A stretch of DNA of 64,000 nt. Origin: Pogonophryne albipinna. Its lineage: Eukaryota; Chordata; Actinopteri; Perciformes; Artedidraconidae. The position numbers and the translations under genes were made by a program. The stretch lies in the NCBI GenBank assembly GCA_028583405.1, contig CM053243.1, positions 29,625,632 through 29,689,631 on the forward strand, in the 5' to 3' direction. This document shows positions 53,610 to 64,000 of the stretch, piece after piece. Numbering within the stretch: the first letter of the stretch is position 1; each line of letters starts with the position of its first letter. Below the pieces are notes generated by a model, which saw nothing but the letters and a program-made list of their open reading frames with translations, made no database searches and had not been told where the DNA came from.

Positions 53610-54042
53610 CAGGGTTGTCCAAAGTTCTGGCCACATACAGAAAAACATACAAAGGGCGTGAGAGGTGAGTTATATTTCCTCATAAGTTAAGTTATAAGTT
53701 GGAAAAATCAATCCAATGTAGGTAAATTATTCTTGATACTTAAAAAAAAACAGCTCTTCAGAGGGTTTCAGTTATTGTGTTGGCAGCTCATCCCTTAAAA
53801 CAGAAGCCTCAGATTGCTTATCATAAGAGAAAATGGGAAGGGTATATTTCAAGGTTGATATGGAAATAAGTTATTGGGATTTTTTCTTATCAACTTAGAT
53901 TTGTTATATATATATATATATATATATGAAGTACAATATAAGACAAGCAGAAGTTTCATTTGTGGGCCATATTTCATTATACTTTTTGAATTTGCTGAGG
54001 GCCGATTCAAAATGGTCCGCGGGCCGCATTTGGACAACCCTG
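53610..54042. mobile_element. Short hAT-type MITE (433 bp)
   Basis: The ends are inverted: cagggttgtccaaa at the left, tttggacaaccctg at the right. The flanks are ctctagag and ctctaggc, an 8-bp target-site duplication with two changed bases. CAGGG...CCCTG ends and an 8-bp duplication are typical of Charlie-like hAT MITEs. The interior is AT-rich with a (TA)n tract at 53906-53927, and the right part has the gtccgcgggccgcatttgg motif common in such repeats. No transposase. Confidence 0.85.
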
Positions 54043-54566
54043 CTCTAGGCCCTCCTGTCAGGTGGGTTGAGTTGGTTATTTCAATCCAGTAGAGTTGATG
54101 TGTCAACCAACTCCCCTCCCCAGTTATTTGTTGGCACCCAAAGGATTGTTGACATCCACCTTGATTCATAGTCTTCTTATTAGACGTTTCCAAGCATTTG
54201 GGATACCCAAGTTGTAAATGTATACATCCTGGGAGAGGGATCTCTACTCTGTTGCTCTCTTTGATTGACAATCTTCTACCTTATTATCCTTGTGTGAACT
54301 CCTACAAGTCCCTTCCTGTTTTAATTTTATTGCTGCTCTGACATCTGAATTTCCCCACGGGGATTAATAAAGGTTTACTTTATGTTGTCTTAAATTAGTA
54401 GCAGGCGATGCCGTAAAGCTTTAAACCCAATTTAACCTCAAATCACCTCTTTGTTTGGAAACTGGATGAAGCATTACATTTCAAATCAGTGTGATTCATA
54501 CATATTAATCATAATGGTAAAAACCAGAGGCGCCGGGAAACTTTGGTTACATAAGACAACCATTTC

Positions 54567-54572
54567 TTTATT
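54567..54572 (-). promoter_or_regulatory. Probable LEO1 polyadenylation signal AATAAA
   Basis: The plus strand reads tttatt, that is AATAAA on the LEO1 strand, about 160 nt after the stop codon. It is the first canonical hexamer seen past the stop on that strand and would give a short 3' UTR. No transcript evidence is available here. Confidence 0.5.
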
Positions 54573-54731
54573 TCGCACCTCTGCTGTACATAACATAAAC
54601 AAGCAGACACACAAACAAACACACTCTCCCACACACAGATCTTAAGAAAATATACAAAACAAAATATGGCTGTTTATATGCCATGTGGGCTGAGCACTGA
54701 TAATACAGTGGAATGATACAAAATAAAAAAA

Positions 54732-63954
<9,223 letters not shown>

Positions 63955-64000
63955 TTCTTCCAAACTGTGGCAGCAACAATGTGACCTAACAGGAAATGAT

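Overview
The window looks like nuclear DNA of a teleost fish, probably a percomorph. The evidence is one intron-rich vertebrate gene (LEO1) at the right end, set in about 54 kb of repeats. These repeats include L2-, L1/Tx1- and I-type LINE remnants, hAT and Tc1/mariner/IS630-like elements, THAP-bearing DNA transposons and very long (GT)n, (TA)n and (GA)n microsatellites. No prokaryotic feature, rRNA, tRNA or CRISPR array was seen.

Layout. 1-5.65 kb: a minus-strand LTR element (terminal repeats, polypurine tract, one repetitive proline-rich ORF, no reverse transcriptase) whose 5' LTR is split by a 5'-truncated L2-clade LINE. 5.65-9.7 kb: mostly unique non-coding DNA. 9.7-18 kb: a minus-strand L1/Tx1-type LINE interrupted inside its endonuclease by a 4.0-kb DNA transposon with about 460-bp terminal inverted repeats and a THAP-like start in each arm; that transposon itself contains a solo LTR. 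18-24.9 kb: non-coding DNA with one THAP-domain fragment. 25-32 kb: an inverted-repeat pair enclosing L2-type LINEs (one minus, one nearly full length plus) and an I-type LINE fragment. 32.7-34 kb: a 1.3-kb foldback element. 34.1-38.7 kb: a large palindromic element with sub-terminal and central tandem repeats. 40.5-43.7 kb: a second, very similar copy of the plus-strand L2 LINE. 44.1-47.6 kb: two oppositely oriented copies of an IS630/Tc1-like element. 50.4-54 kb: a 0.94-kb inverted-repeat element and two hAT elements. 54.7-63.95 kb: LEO1 on the minus strand in 14 coding exons, with a hAT element in intron 6.

Only LEO1 is a convincing host gene. Its assembled coding sequence is 2142 nt (713 residues plus stop) and all 13 introns have GT-AG ends with matching phase, so it appears intact. 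It encodes a subunit of the PAF1 transcription-elongation complex. Every other protein-like stretch is transposon-derived and, apart from the reading frame of the proline-rich LTR ORF, is broken by stops, frameshifts, truncation or insertion. The main interest lies in the nested insertions with readable target-site duplications, which give an order of events, and in the paired inverted arms and paired element copies in which a microsatellite has grown in only one partner.

All calls come from reading the sequence. No database search was run, and family names for transposons rest on motifs, termini and target-site duplications.
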